Both the position numbers and the translations under genes were made by a program. Positions 34,422 through 42,711 of a DNA stretch of 64,000 nt are shown here, one piece after another. Every line of letters begins with the position of its first letter. Positions within the stretch are counted from its first letter, which is position 1. The stretch is from Verrucomicrobiota bacterium (GTDB taxonomy: Bacteria; Verrucomicrobiota; Verrucomicrobiia; Opitutales; Opitutaceae). A model generated the notes under the pieces. It saw only the letters and a list, made by a program, of their open reading frames with translations, searched no databases and was not told where the DNA came from. The DNA lies in NCBI GenBank assembly GCA_023428905.1, contig JAEYWP010000013.1, forward strand, positions 1-64,000, given 5' to 3'.

Positions 34422-35000
34422 CTAGCGGTAGAGGGCCTTCTCCCGGATGTAAACGATGGCTTTGTGGGGGATGAAGTAGTCCAGGGAAAGCCCCTGCCTC
34501 ACCCTCGCCCGCAATTCCGTGGAGCTGATCTCCATCAGGTGCCCGTCGCAGCGGTGGAGACGCAGGTTGGGGATGGTGGGGGTCGCCTTCACCGGATGTC
34601 CGGGCCGTTCCAGGAAGATGAACTCCACCAGTTGCGCGAGTTCGGCGATGTCCTTCCACAGGTGCATCCGGGGCAATTGGTCGCCGCCGATGATCCAGAA
34701 AAGCCGATCGTTTGGATACAGGCCCCGGAAATGCCGGGCTGAATCGATCGTATAGCTGATCCCGCCCTTGCGGCATTCGAAGTCGGACACCTCGAAGCGG
34801 TGGTCCCACTCGACCGCGGCCCGCAGCATGGCCAGGCGGTCCTCCGGGGTGGACTTCACCTCCTCCGGCTTGAGCGGGGCTTGGGCGGCGGGCACGAGGA
34901 TAAGCCGGTCCAGCTGGTATTGTTCGTAAGCGTCCTGGGCGGCGGACAAATGCCCGAAATGCACGGGGTCAAAGCTGCCCCCAAGAAAGCCGATCTTCAC
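34422..35000 (-). CDS. nadD: Nicotinate-nucleotide adenylyltransferase
   Basis: Adenylates nicotinate mononucleotide in NAD synthesis. The Rossmann nucleotidyltransferase core starts VKIGFLGGSFDPVHFGHLSA, with the GGSFDPxHxGH signature. Further landmarks are LILVPAAQAPLKPEE, RLAMLRAAVEW, FWIIGGDQLPRMHLW, and near the end ISSTELRARVRQGLSLDYFI (ISSTxIR) and YIREKALY. The GTG at 35000, directly before the first beta strand, gives 192 aa; a TTG at 35036 would add twelve unlikely residues. It sits upstream of rsfS, a widely conserved pair. Confidence 0.94.
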   Translation of the reverse strand: MKIGFLGGSFDPVHFGHLSAAQDAYEQYQLDRLILVPAAQAPLKPEEVKSTPEDRLAMLRAAVEWDHRFEVSDFECRKGGISYTIDSARHFRGLYPNDRLFWIIGGDQLPRMHLWKDIAELAQLVEFIFLERPGHPVKATPTIPNLRLHRCDGHLMEISSTELRARVRQGLSLDYFIPHKAIVYIREKALYR

Positions 35001-35048
35001 GCGCCGGACCGTGCTGGTATCACCGTCGCGGCGCAAGTCAGGTTTTCC

Positions 35049-37226
35049 TTACGCCCTTGCCGGCGATCGGGCGCCGCTTTTCCGCCAGAGAAAGGCACAG
35101 AGAAGCAGGCTCGCGATGCTACATCCGGCGCCAGGAACCAGGACAGTCGGCATGTAGCGGAGTACGAGTTGATTGTCTCCGGGTGGAACGACCACGCCCC
35201 GCATCCAGCCGTTGACCGGAAACACGTCTGATGGCTCCCCGTTCACTGTCGCCTCCCAGCCCGGGAACCAGGCTTCTGAGATGACGAGAAGTTGGCGGGT
35301 TGGCGTTTGCACGGAGAGCGTGAACGAGTCGGTGTCGAAACGCGTAAAGGTTACAGCCCCGGAACCGGGTGAAAGTTGCCACTCGGGGTGGATATCTTCG
35401 ACAAACGCATTGGTGGCGAGGTCTGGCTTCCTGAGCAGCATTTCGATGCCCTCTCTCCAGTTCTTCACGGGAGATACGCTACCCACCAGCCAAGCCCGCG
35501 GCTCAGCCTCCGCATTCGCCACGGGCCTCATCGTCTTGGGATCCCAACCGATGTCCACCGCCGCGCCGTGCAGCGGAAACGGCTCGGTGAAATAAACCCG
35601 CGGATCCACATAGGTGATCTGAACGGTGGGAGGGACATACCCGCCGCTGAGATACAAATAATTCCAGACTCTGGCCGAGCATAGCCCCGTGTTACCCATC
35701 GCGCCTGAGAATCCATCCCTCATTCCACGATTCGGATGCAGTGCAAAACCCGGCACGAAGACGCGAACAGGTTCGACGCGGGACGGTGGCTTTCCTGCGA
35801 CATTGGCAAGTGCGTTAAGATCACCCCATTTCGGCGTGGCGCGGAGTCGGTTTAGAACCGGAGTTGCCCACCACATACTAGACGCAAGCTCCAGTCCCAC
35901 GACGCCCGCCCAGATCGCCCAAGCAGTTGAAGTCGCCTTTATCCGCAGCAGCAGGGCAGCCGCTGCGCCCGCACATCCCACCAAAGGCAGAAAAAAACGA
36001 AATCCACCGACGCCACTGGTCAGGCTTACGGCAACGGACGCCAGCGCGATGAGTGCCATGCCCCCGAGCGACAACCGGAAGGCAGGCTTCTTCCCCCACC
36101 ACAACGCGGCGGCCAGGATCAATGCGAATGCCGCGAACATACCAAACCGGCCATTCACTCTGAACGATCCCATCGCGGGGATCACTCGGTATACCACATC
36201 AAACAAGGGAGTGTTGGGACCTAGGGCGACCACGACGCTTGACACCGCAAGAAACAAGAGTCCCCGAGCCCTCCTGTCAGCGGTACAAAACCCAACAAAG
36301 CCCAGAGCGCCCACCGCGAGGCCGACAAAATTAAAGCCATCCCAATAAGTCTGGGTACTGGGAGGAACAGCCGCGAGATACGACGCGGCCTCCGACCACG
36401 TCATCGCCGCGGCGGACGCAAACTCTTTACTCGGGAGGGCCCGATTGCTGTGCGCGGAAAGCTCCAAAAGGGGAAATAGCTGCACGCCGACGATTCCCGC
36501 GCAAAGAAAGGAAGCTGCCACAAGGCCACCGTACGCGCGGATAAACCGTAAGAGTGACGCCTTCCATCCGTCTCCCATGCATCGCATGACAAGGTACAGC
36601 CCCAGGCTGCAGCCACACATCCAGAATGCGTGCGGGTGTCCCGCCAGGAATCCTGCCGCAAGCGCAAGGGCGAGACAGACAACCGTCCTCACACACCACG
36701 TATCCGCCAGTTGATCGGTGTAACGAAGCATCCACGGCCACCACGCGATCACGAAGCTGTATCCGAAAAGTCCTCCCTGAAGGTGCGTCAGAAACGGCGG
36801 GGTGATGATGAGCAAAGCCCCACTCACCCAGGAAATCGGCCGTGGGACACCCCACCTGGCGGTCAGACGGGCTATCCCGATGGATCCGACAACACAGTGA
36901 AAACTCACCGATAACCACACCGCCGCCGCTTCCGGCAGGACGACATGCAACCACGTGACGGGATAAAAGCTCGCCACCTCGGGATCCGCGATGAAGGGGC
37001 GGCCTAGATACACGTACGGATTCCAGAGGGGGAAATTGCCGGCCAAGACCTGGTCGCGCAGGTACCCCTTCATGAACTGGTGATAGAGCGTGTAGTCTAT
37101 CCCGTTCATGATGGCGAGCGGTCCCCAGGTCAGCCAGGCGCTGAATAAAAGGCTGCACGCAATGGCGGCCAGGTAGTCAACGCGCGGAAAGAGAGCTCCC
37201 GCCGACCCGCTACATTTGGAAAGCAC
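35049..37226 (-). CDS. YfhO-like multi-spanning membrane protein
   Basis: 725 aa integral membrane protein resembling the YfhO family, members of which act in glycosylation of envelope polymers in Firmicutes; the role here is unproven. Twelve or so helices occupy residues 10-510. The first external loop (MNGIDYTLYHQFMKGYLRDQ, then GNFPLWNPYVYLGRPFIADP) matches the typical 'P.WNPY...G.P...D' motif. A periplasmic domain (about 520-690) has VVISEAWFPGWEATVNGEPS, also a family signature, and a final helix precedes the C-terminus. The start is uncertain: GTG at 37226 is used; GTG at 37295 (preceded by GGGGAG at only 4 nt) is an alternative. A longer open frame upstream runs antisense through tRNA-Leu and is not coding. 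Confidence 0.82.
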   Translation of the reverse strand: MLSKCSGSAGALFPRVDYLAAIACSLLFSAWLTWGPLAIMNGIDYTLYHQFMKGYLRDQVLAGNFPLWNPYVYLGRPFIADPEVASFYPVTWLHVVLPEAAAVWLSVSFHCVVGSIGIARLTARWGVPRPISWVSGALLIITPPFLTHLQGGLFGYSFVIAWWPWMLRYTDQLADTWCVRTVVCLALALAAGFLAGHPHAFWMCGCSLGLYLVMRCMGDGWKASLLRFIRAYGGLVAASFLCAGIVGVQLFPLLELSAHSNRALPSKEFASAAAMTWSEAASYLAAVPPSTQTYWDGFNFVGLAVGALGFVGFCTADRRARGLLFLAVSSVVVALGPNTPLFDVVYRVIPAMGSFRVNGRFGMFAAFALILAAALWWGKKPAFRLSLGGMALIALASVAVSLTSGVGGFRFFLPLVGCAGAAAALLLRIKATSTAWAIWAGVVGLELASSMWWATPVLNRLRATPKWGDLNALANVAGKPPSRVEPVRVFVPGFALHPNRGMRDGFSGAMGNTGLCSARVWNYLYLSGGYVPPTVQITYVDPRVYFTEPFPLHGAAVDIGWDPKTMRPVANAEAEPRAWLVGSVSPVKNWREGIEMLLRKPDLATNAFVEDIHPEWQLSPGSGAVTFTRFDTDSFTLSVQTPTRQLLVISEAWFPGWEATVNGEPSDVFPVNGWMRGVVVPPGDNQLVLRYMPTVLVPGAGCSIASLLLCAFLWRKSGARSPARA

Positions 37227-37309
37227 GCGACGGTAATCATCTCGTTCCGAAGTGCGGGCAAGAAAGAAGCTCCTGACAACCCCGGTGCGCCACACCACAC
37301 ACTCCCCGG

Positions 37310-37338
37310 TTGACGCGGTTCGGGGGGCCGCGAACCAT
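37310..37338 (+). promoter_or_regulatory. Candidate promoter of tRNA-Leu
   Basis: TTGACG (-35) lies 17 bp before AACCAT (weak -10), placing the start of transcription a few bases ahead of the tRNA at 37352. The -35 is near consensus, the -10 matches at three of six positions. Confidence 0.45.
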
Positions 37339-37351
37339 CGCCGGCGTGCCC

Positions 37352-37434
37352 GCCCCCGTGGCGGAATGGTAGACGCAGGGGACTTAAAATCCCTTGTCCG
37401 TAAGGACGTGCCGGTTCGATCCCGGCCGGGGGCA
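37352..37434 (+). tRNA. tRNA-Leu (anticodon UAA)
   Basis: Acceptor GCCCCCG pairs with CGGGGGC (37427-37433), discriminator A. A D-arm with GGTAGAC, an anticodon arm GGGGA-CTTAAAA-TCCCT with anticodon TAA, a long variable arm (TGTCCGTAAGGAC) as in class II tRNAs, and a T-arm GGTTCGATCC are all present. CCA is not encoded. It reads UUA/UUG leucine codons, rare in this GC-rich DNA. Confidence 0.95.
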
Positions 37435-37568
37435 CTCCGACGCTGTCGGAGGTTGATTGCGCCGGTGTTGAAGAACCCGGGGAGCTCGGCGGCTAGGAGG
37501 CCCTGCCTCTTTCCCGCCCAGTCGGCTTGCAGGGGCGACACCGTCCAGGGCAGGCTGACGGGCTCACG

Positions 37569-38318
37569 ATGGAAATTCACGAGCACCGAAAGCTCGCCGA
37601 GGTGGAAGACGGCATGTGGTACTTCCGCTCCCTGCACCGCCACGTGTTGCGGGAGGCACAGCGGGCGCTGGCCGGCGGGCGGCAACCGGTCGCACCGCGC
37701 CTGCTCGATGCGGGCTGCGGCACCGGAGGACTGCTCTGCCGGCTCCACGAGGCGGAGCCGAGATGGGACCTGACCGGTCTGGATTTTTCTGAGTTCGCCT
37801 GCGAGGTGGCACGCAAACGGTGCCCGGCCGCACGTATCCAGCAGGGCTCGACAACGGCCCTGCCGTTTGCGGACGCAAGCTTCGACCTCATCATCTCCGC
37901 CGACGTCCTCTGCCAGATCACCGAACACCGGGAGGCGCTGGCTGAACTGTTCCGCTGCCTGCGGCCGGGGGGCACACTGGTGGTCAATGTCCCCGCCTAT
38001 CGCTGGCTCTGGTCCTACCACGACGTGGCCGTGGGCGGGCGCTACCGTTTCGGGCGAAGCGAACTGCACCGGCTCGTCGGCGACGCCGGTTTCTCCGGTC
38101 TGCAGAGCACCCACTGGAACACCCTGCCCTTCCCACTGGTGGTGGCGAAGCGGAAGCTGATGCCGGCCGCCACCGGCGGGCCGAGTGACGTCCGCGCCTT
38201 TCCGGCGCCGGTCGAAGCGGTCTTCCGCGGCCTGATGGCCGCCGAACACGGGTGGATCCGCCGCGTCTCCCGCCTGCCGTACGGATGCTCGATCCTGCTG
38301 ACGGCGCGCAAGGCGTGA
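37569..38318 (+). CDS. Class I SAM-dependent methyltransferase
   Basis: 249 aa enzyme of the Methyltransf_11/25 type. It begins HRKLAEVEDGMWYFRSLHRH, an opening often found in methyltransferases beside membrane glycan genes. Motif I is RLLDAGCGTGGLLCRL, the acidic loop DLTGLDFSEFACEVAR, and the post-I motif SFDLIISADVLCQI; LRPGGTLVVNVPAY follows. The last third includes RYRFGRSELHRLVGDAGF, typical of this family. The ATG at 37569 is chosen at the domain start. The gene follows tRNA-Leu and precedes a long repeat nest. Substrate unknown. Confidence 0.88.
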   Translation: MEIHEHRKLAEVEDGMWYFRSLHRHVLREAQRALAGGRQPVAPRLLDAGCGTGGLLCRLHEAEPRWDLTGLDFSEFACEVARKRCPAARIQQGSTTALPFADASFDLIISADVLCQITEHREALAELFRCLRPGGTLVVNVPAYRWLWSYHDVAVGGRYRFGRSELHRLVGDAGFSGLQSTHWNTLPFPLVVAKRKLMPAATGGPSDVRAFPAPVEAVFRGLMAAEHGWIRRVSRLPYGCSILLTARKA

Positions 38319-38420
38319 GGCGCTGGAGGCTGCGGTGATGCAGGCTGCGGCGGGGGTTAAGTTACACAGAGGGCACAGAGGGAGCAGACCGAGGGTGGAG
38401 AGACCATAAAGACTGCGGGG

Positions 38421-38497
38421 GGATTTGGGATTCGGGATTTTTGATTCGGGATTCGTAATTCTGGATTCTGGATTTCGGATTTCGGATTTCGGATTTG
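38421..38497 (+). repeat. Family-A heptad array, stop-free variant (11 units)
   Basis: Eleven uninterrupted units: GGATTTG, GGATTCG, GGATTTT, TGATTCG, GGATTCG, TAATTCT, GGATTCT, three GGATTTC, GGATTTG. Most units lack TGA, so the minus-strand frame stays open through them. Confidence 0.9.
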
Positions 38498-38694
38498 GAG
38501 AGATTGGAGAACCGAGGTGGTTCCGTTCTTCGCTTGTAGGCGGGAGGCACAACCCGCGTGTTGGATCTCGCTGTAGGCGGGGGGCTCTCACCCCGCGGGT
38601 TCGGCAACGCTCTCGTTGTAGGCGTGGTTCAAAGTGCCATCACATCGTGGACGTTTTGTGCCATGACATCGTAGACGAGAGTCAGGGATGGGAT

Positions 38695-38714
38695 GCGGGG
38701 TGGGGGCACCCCGC
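38695..38714. repeat. Family-D perfect palindrome
   Basis: GCGGGGTG, GGGG loop, CACCCCGC: an 8-bp perfect stem. An identical copy lies at 38896-38915, and both are flanked by (C)CTACAA- or CCACAAC-like sequence. Confidence 0.85.
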
Positions 38715-38895
38715 CCACAACAGGAAAGGCGAATCGCCCCGCAGTCGTTCGGGCCTCCGTGCTCTCTGTGTCGGCGCTCTGTGTCCTCTGTGTCCCATCA
38801 CCTTTCGACGCCAGCCGCAGGTGCGCCCATGACCTTTCAATGCCAGCCGCAGGTGCGGGGTGGAGACTGCCTTTTCGTTGGACCACGTCGCAGGT

Positions 38896-38915
38896 GCGGG
38901 GTGGGGGCACCCCGC
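38896..38915. repeat. Family-D perfect palindrome, second copy
   Basis: Identical 20-bp core to the copy 201 bp upstream (GCGGGGTG-GGGG-CACCCCGC), followed by CTACAAG. The TGTAGGCGGG ends of the two imperfect copies at 38535-38596 are the inverse complement of this flank. Confidence 0.85.
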
Positions 38916-38962
38916 CTACAAGGCAGGCGACGGGGGCCGGACCGGAGCCGGAAAATGCCGCA

Positions 38963-38995
38963 CAAAAAAAGACGCCCGCGGGCGGCGGGCGTCTT
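38963..38995 (-). terminator. Rho-independent terminator of the GH130 gene
   Basis: On the minus strand AAGACGCCCGC pairs with GCGGGCGTCTT, then a T-run of seven. It lies about 36 bp after the GH130 stop. An 11-base G homopolymer (39015-39025) lies between stop and hairpin. Confidence 0.85.
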
Positions 38996-39030
38996 CCTGG
39001 TTCCAGGGGAAGCCGGGGGGGGGGGAAAAC

Positions 39031-40017
39031 TCAGACCGACGAGTTGGCCTTGATGAAGGGGATCAGCTCGTTGACGTTGCCGAAGCAGAGCGCGGAAAAC
39101 GTATCCGCGGCACCATAATAGATCGCCACGCGGCCGGTCACGGAATCGCAGAGGATGCCCACGGGGAAACAAACCCCGGGCACCAGGCCCTGCAGTTCGT
39201 AGGTCGCCTCCGGTGTGAGGAGGGACTGGTTGAGCCGGTACTTCACCTTCCAGGGTTCATCCCGGTCGAGGATGGCCGCGCCGATCGAATAACCGAACCC
39301 GTTGCAGGTGCTGATCACGCCGTGATAAAAGAGCAGCCATCCCTCGGAGGTCTCAACCGGGGACGGGCCGGCGCCGATCTTGGCCCCCTGCCACCACTGG
39401 CCGCCGCGGCTCATGATGTGGCGATGCTTGCCCCAATACACCATGTCCGGGCTCTCGCTGAAAAAGATGTCACCAAACGGCGTGTGGCCAGTGTCGCTGG
39501 GACGGCTCAGCATCGCAAACTTGCCGTTGATCTTCCGGGGGAAAAGGACGCCGTTGCGGTTGTAGGGCAGGAAGGCGTTTTCCAACTGCTCGAAGGTCAC
39601 GAAGTCCTTCGTGCGCGCCACCCCGATGGTCGGGCCATGGTATCCATTGCACCACGTCACATAGTAGGTGTCGTCGATCAGCGTGACACGGGGGTCGTAT
39701 CCGTATTCGTGGCGCTTCACCTCCGGGTCGTCGCAGGAAAAGTCGATCGGCTTCGGTTCGAAGGTCCAGGTGATGCCATCCGGACTGCGGCCAACATGCA
39801 GGTGCGGCATGCGGTCCATGCCCTCGGTGCGGAACACGCCGATGAACTTCCCCTGAAACGGAACCACTGCGCTGTTGTAAATGCCGGTCACGCGCGGGAG
39901 CGGCCTGCGACCAATCACCGGGTTGCGGTCGAACCGCCACAGCAGGTCGGTGTTGTCGGCAGCGCGTTCCTGCCAGGGAATATTCGGCAATGCCGGCGTG
40001 AAGATTTGGAGACTCAT
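39031..40017 (-). CDS. GH130 family beta-mannoside phosphorylase / glycosidase-like enzyme
   Basis: Five-bladed beta-propeller enzyme of glycoside hydrolase family 130, which mostly phosphorolyses beta-1,4- or 1,2-linked mannosides to mannose-1-phosphate in the cytoplasm. The 328 aa protein has LLWRFDRNPVIGRRPLPR, YNSAVVPFQGKFIGVFRTEG, HEYGYDPRVTLIDDTYYVTW (the DPR motif with the catalytic Asp), GKFAMLSRPSDTGHT, GAGPSPVETSEGWLLFYHG and AILDRDEPWKVKYR. No signal peptide is present. The ATG at 40017 is used; the in-frame extension has no family match. It stands alone with its own terminator. Substrate subgroup cannot be settled by eye. Confidence 0.9.
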   Translation of the reverse strand: MSLQIFTPALPNIPWQERAADNTDLLWRFDRNPVIGRRPLPRVTGIYNSAVVPFQGKFIGVFRTEGMDRMPHLHVGRSPDGITWTFEPKPIDFSCDDPEVKRHEYGYDPRVTLIDDTYYVTWCNGYHGPTIGVARTKDFVTFEQLENAFLPYNRNGVLFPRKINGKFAMLSRPSDTGHTPFGDIFFSESPDMVYWGKHRHIMSRGGQWWQGAKIGAGPSPVETSEGWLLFYHGVISTCNGFGYSIGAAILDRDEPWKVKYRLNQSLLTPEATYELQGLVPGVCFPVGILCDSVTGRVAIYYGAADTFSALCFGNVNELIPFIKANSSV

Positions 40018-40146
40018 CGGTGGTTTTAGGGTGAGGAAGCTCGGGCAGCACACGCCCCGTGCTCAAAGATGGAGAACCATCGTACCAAAACCGCGCTGGA
40101 GCGGTATGAGTTCTGACCGCCCGGTCGTGAGATCCTTTGCCCCTGC

Positions 40147-40833
40147 CTAAGGTTGATCAGGCGGAAGCTTGCCCACGATCTCCTCGCCCAAAGCGGCAAC
40201 GCCGGCGCTGAGATGCTGAGCCAGGGCGGCGTAGTTGCGCCCATCCCAAACTTCCGCCGGAGCGTCAAATACCTCCCGGACGAGGACCCGCCCTGCCTTG
40301 GCGTCGGCAATCTCATACACCGCGGAAAACCGGGAGGTTTGCCGGCCGCCGGGCTCCATCCCACCCTCGCAGCGGAGCACCCGCACGGTGATGTCAAAAT
40401 CGCGCTGGATCTCGGCCGAGAACGGCGCGACCTGCGCGGTCGCAACCCGGCCGCTGCCGAGCAGGCGATCCCGGACGATCCGCTGCACCGCCAGGTCGAG
40501 CGGCTCGGCCCACCGGGCATAGTCCTGATAGATCACCTCGTTGACCCCGCTGCGTATCACGAGGGTGCGGTTGTTGCGCAAGTATCCAGGAAGTTCGACC
40601 ACACGCAGGGCGAGGTGCAGCTGCGCCTCCGAACGCTGGGGCTCCGAGGCTTTGGCACCCTGGCTGGTCTCGGCCGCGAGGAGGTAATAACGCGTTGGGT
40701 CAGCCTGCGGTTCCGGCAGGACCGAGCAGCCCGAAGTCCCCACTCCGGCCGTGCCGGCCGCAAGCGCGACACACGCCAAACGGAGGGTGCGCGAGGCGAG
40801 AAATACCGAGGTGGCAAAACGGAGCGGATTCAT
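40147..40833 (-). CDS. ABC-transport auxiliary lipoprotein (PqiC/YmbA-like)
   Basis: Outer-membrane-directed lipoprotein that works with MCE-type lipid transporters. A signal region (about residues 1-36) ends in a plausible lipobox GTSGC. The mature domain shows DPTRYYLLAA near the start, ELPGYLRNNRTLVIRSG with VNEVIYQDYARWAEPLDLAV, and YEIADAKAGRVLVREVFDAP, the standard pattern of the ABC_trans_aux family (former DUF330). Length 228 aa is normal. It lies 11 nt after the MCE gene, last in the order permease, ATPase, MCE protein, lipoprotein. Confidence 0.9.
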   Translation of the reverse strand: MNPLRFATSVFLASRTLRLACVALAAGTAGVGTSGCSVLPEPQADPTRYYLLAAETSQGAKASEPQRSEAQLHLALRVVELPGYLRNNRTLVIRSGVNEVIYQDYARWAEPLDLAVQRIVRDRLLGSGRVATAQVAPFSAEIQRDFDITVRVLRCEGGMEPGGRQTSRFSAVYEIADAKAGRVLVREVFDAPAEVWDGRNYAALAQHLSAGVAALGEEIVGKLPPDQP

Positions 40834-40844
40834 CGGAGGAAAGG

Positions 40845-41846
40845 TCAGCGCGGCGGCTTTTTGCCGATCAGGAGAGCATTGGGGTGGCGTTCGAGGAAAT
40901 CCGCCAGTCGCTGGACCGCCGCGGCGGCTTCGCCCAGCTGTCCCAGCGCCCGGGTCGCCTCATCCCCCAGTCCGGCCTGGGACTGGACGAAGGTGCGGGC
41001 GGTGGCGGCGGCATCATTGAAGGACCGCAGCGCGGCCTGCGCCTCGGTGAGGGTGGCCTTCAACTCGTTGGCGGTCGGACCGACCTGTCCCTCAATCGAT
41101 GCGAGGGTCGACCCCAGCTTCAGCGACGCGTCGTTCAGGTTCGCCACCAGTTGGGTGACCTCCGGCGAGGTGACGAGCGCGTTGACCGACTGCCCCGCCT
41201 TGGTCCACTCCGCCGTCAACCCCGCGAGATTGAGGGCGTTGACCTGGCGGCGCGTGTCGACCAGCAGACCGCGCAGCTCGATCGCAATCGCCCCAAAGTC
41301 GATCCGCCGGACATCGGCGAGTATTTCGGAGACGCTGTTCTGGATCTCCGAAATGGCGGACGGGACGTAAGGGACCACAGGATACACGGACTCCGGCACC
41401 ATTTCAGGGATCGGGTATTGGGCGGGGTCAAAAAAATCCAGGTCGACAAAGAGAAGCCCGGTGGCGAGGCCGAGGACACCGAGGCGGGCCCGCAGGCCCC
41501 GCTCGATCAGCTTGCGCAGTTCCTCCTCGCTGGACACCTGCAGCTGGTCGCCGCGCTCGCTGAAGATCACCTCGCGGTTCAGCTCGCACTGCACCGCGAC
41601 CATCGACTGGTTGGTCCGCTCATTGTAGCGCACGCTCAGGTTGGTCACGCGCCCGACCCGCACGCCCCGCAGCTTGACCGGTGAGCCAGCGTCGAGCCCG
41701 TGGGTGGACTCGTCGAAGTAGACGACAAAACGCTCGGGCTTCTCGAAGAAACGAATGCCTCCAAACGAGAACAGCGCCACCAGCAGCAGCACCAGCGCAC
41801 CGAGGACAAAGAGACCGACGAGGGTGGGACTGACCTTGGTCTTCAT
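40845..41846 (-). CDS. MCE-family lipid-binding protein (MlaD type)
   Basis: Inner-membrane-anchored substrate-binding subunit of an Mla/Pqi-like phospholipid transporter, 333 aa. One N-terminal helix (about residues 8-30, VGLFVLGALVLLLVALFSF), then the MCE domain (about 37-120) with FVVYFDESTHGLDAGSPVKL and RGVRVGRVTNLSV. A long helical C-terminal region (about 150-320) could form the periplasmic tube or needle seen in PqiB/YebT-type proteins. It lies between the ATPase and lipoprotein genes on the same strand, 70 nt after the ATPase. Confidence 0.92.
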   Translation of the reverse strand: MKTKVSPTLVGLFVLGALVLLLVALFSFGGIRFFEKPERFVVYFDESTHGLDAGSPVKLRGVRVGRVTNLSVRYNERTNQSMVAVQCELNREVIFSERGDQLQVSSEEELRKLIERGLRARLGVLGLATGLLFVDLDFFDPAQYPIPEMVPESVYPVVPYVPSAISEIQNSVSEILADVRRIDFGAIAIELRGLLVDTRRQVNALNLAGLTAEWTKAGQSVNALVTSPEVTQLVANLNDASLKLGSTLASIEGQVGPTANELKATLTEAQAALRSFNDAAATARTFVQSQAGLGDEATRALGQLGEAAAAVQRLADFLERHPNALLIGKKPPR

Positions 41847-41916
41847 GCGAGTGGGGAGAGGGCTGCGGGGGCGCTAGTCATTCGGCAACGTCGCCCCCCT
41901 GACAACGAAAAGTGAC

Positions 41917-42711
41917 TCATGGTGCCGCCGCCTCCTCGCGGCGCAGCAGGAACTCGCGGACCCGCGGGTCGCGGCTCCGGGCCGCCAGCTGCTTCGGCGG
42001 CCCCTCGGCAATGATGCCCTTCGCCTCGCGCTCCAGCATGATTACCCGGTCCGCGATCCCGAAGATGCTCTCGAGCTCGTGCGACACGATCACGATGGTG
42101 GTGCCCAGGGTGGACCGGATCTCGAGGATGAGGTCGTCGAGCTTGCGCGAGGTCACCGGGTCCAGGCCGGCGGAGGGTTCGTCGAAAAACACGATGCTCG
42201 GATCCAGCGCCAGGGCTCGGGCGAGCCCGGCCCGCTTCTTCATGCCGCCGCTAATCTCGGAGGGATAAAAATCCTCGTATCCATTCAGACCCACCTGGGC
42301 GAGTTTGAGCGCGACGAGTTCATTGCGTTCACGCCGTGTCAGCTCGGTGTACTCCTCCAGGGGCAGGGAGACGTTTTCCCGCAGGGTGAGCGAACTCCAG
42401 AGGGCGGCACTCTGGTAGAGAATGCCAAAGCGCTTCAGCAGTTCGCGGCGGTGGGTGGGGTCGGCCCGCGTGAAATCCTCCCCGAAAAACCGCACCTGGC
42501 CTTCCAGCGGCCGGTACAGGCCGATCAGGTTTTTCAACAGCGTGCTTTTGCCGCAACCGCTTCCTCCGATGATGAAAAAGAGCTCGCCGCGCGGAACAGT
42601 GAAGCTCACGTCCCGGAGAATGATCTTCTCGTCATAACCGCAGGTCAGCCCGTTCACCTCGATGGCGGGCGGCGGGGGGGCGACGGGAGCGTTGGGGGCG
42701 GAGGGCGGCAT
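41917..42711 (-). CDS. ABC transporter ATPase (MlaF type)
   Basis: Drives lipid transport by the MCE system. The 264 aa protein has the Walker A stretch IIGGSGCGKSTLLKNLIG, Q-loop region FGILYQSAALWSSLTLREN, signature SEISGGMKKRAGLARALALD (MKKR is typical of Mla/Mce ATPases) and Walker B IVFFDEPSAGLDP, then H-loop IVIVSHELESIF. The C-terminal tail RDPRVREFLLRRE matches MlaF-type proteins. Its start overlaps the permease stop by one base. Confidence 0.95.
   Translation of the reverse strand: MPPSAPNAPVAPPPPAIEVNGLTCGYDEKIILRDVSFTVPRGELFFIIGGSGCGKSTLLKNLIGLYRPLEGQVRFFGEDFTRADPTHRRELLKRFGILYQSAALWSSLTLRENVSLPLEEYTELTRRERNELVALKLAQVGLNGYEDFYPSEISGGMKKRAGLARALALDPSIVFFDEPSAGLDPVTSRKLDDLILEIRSTLGTTIVIVSHELESIFGIADRVIMLEREAKGIIAEGPPKQLAARSRDPRVREFLLRREEAAAP

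Larger units (their letters stand above)
38319..38968. repeat. Intergenic repeat nest (families A, B, D and direct repeats)
   Basis: About 650 bp without a gene. In order: an inverted family-B copy (38341-38385), an eleven-unit family-A array (38421-38497), two imperfect family-D palindromes (38540-38557, 38577-38596), a 20-bp direct repeat (38634-38653 and 38658-38677, 18 of 20 identical), a perfect family-D palindrome (38695-38714), B-like CTCTGTG units (38762-38792), a 25-bp direct repeat (38801-38825 and 38833-38857, 23 of 25 identical) and another perfect family-D palindrome (38896-38915). Open frames here encode only repeat peptides. Confidence 0.85.

Noticed and set aside
37227..38591. 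N-terminal extension of the YfhO-like protein across tRNA-Leu and the next gene
   Set aside because: The extension is antisense to tRNA-Leu and to a clear methyltransferase, and its start encodes repeat-derived NPKSEIRNPES-type peptide. Only the part from 37226 (or 37295) on looks like protein.
38319..38968. CRISPR-like array
   Set aside because: Units are 7-25 bp, degenerate, tandem or palindromic, without regularly sized unique spacers, and no cas gene is present.
39015..39025. G tract as a coding phase-variation switch
   Set aside because: It lies after the stop codon of the GH130 gene and before its terminator, so slippage would not change the reading frame.
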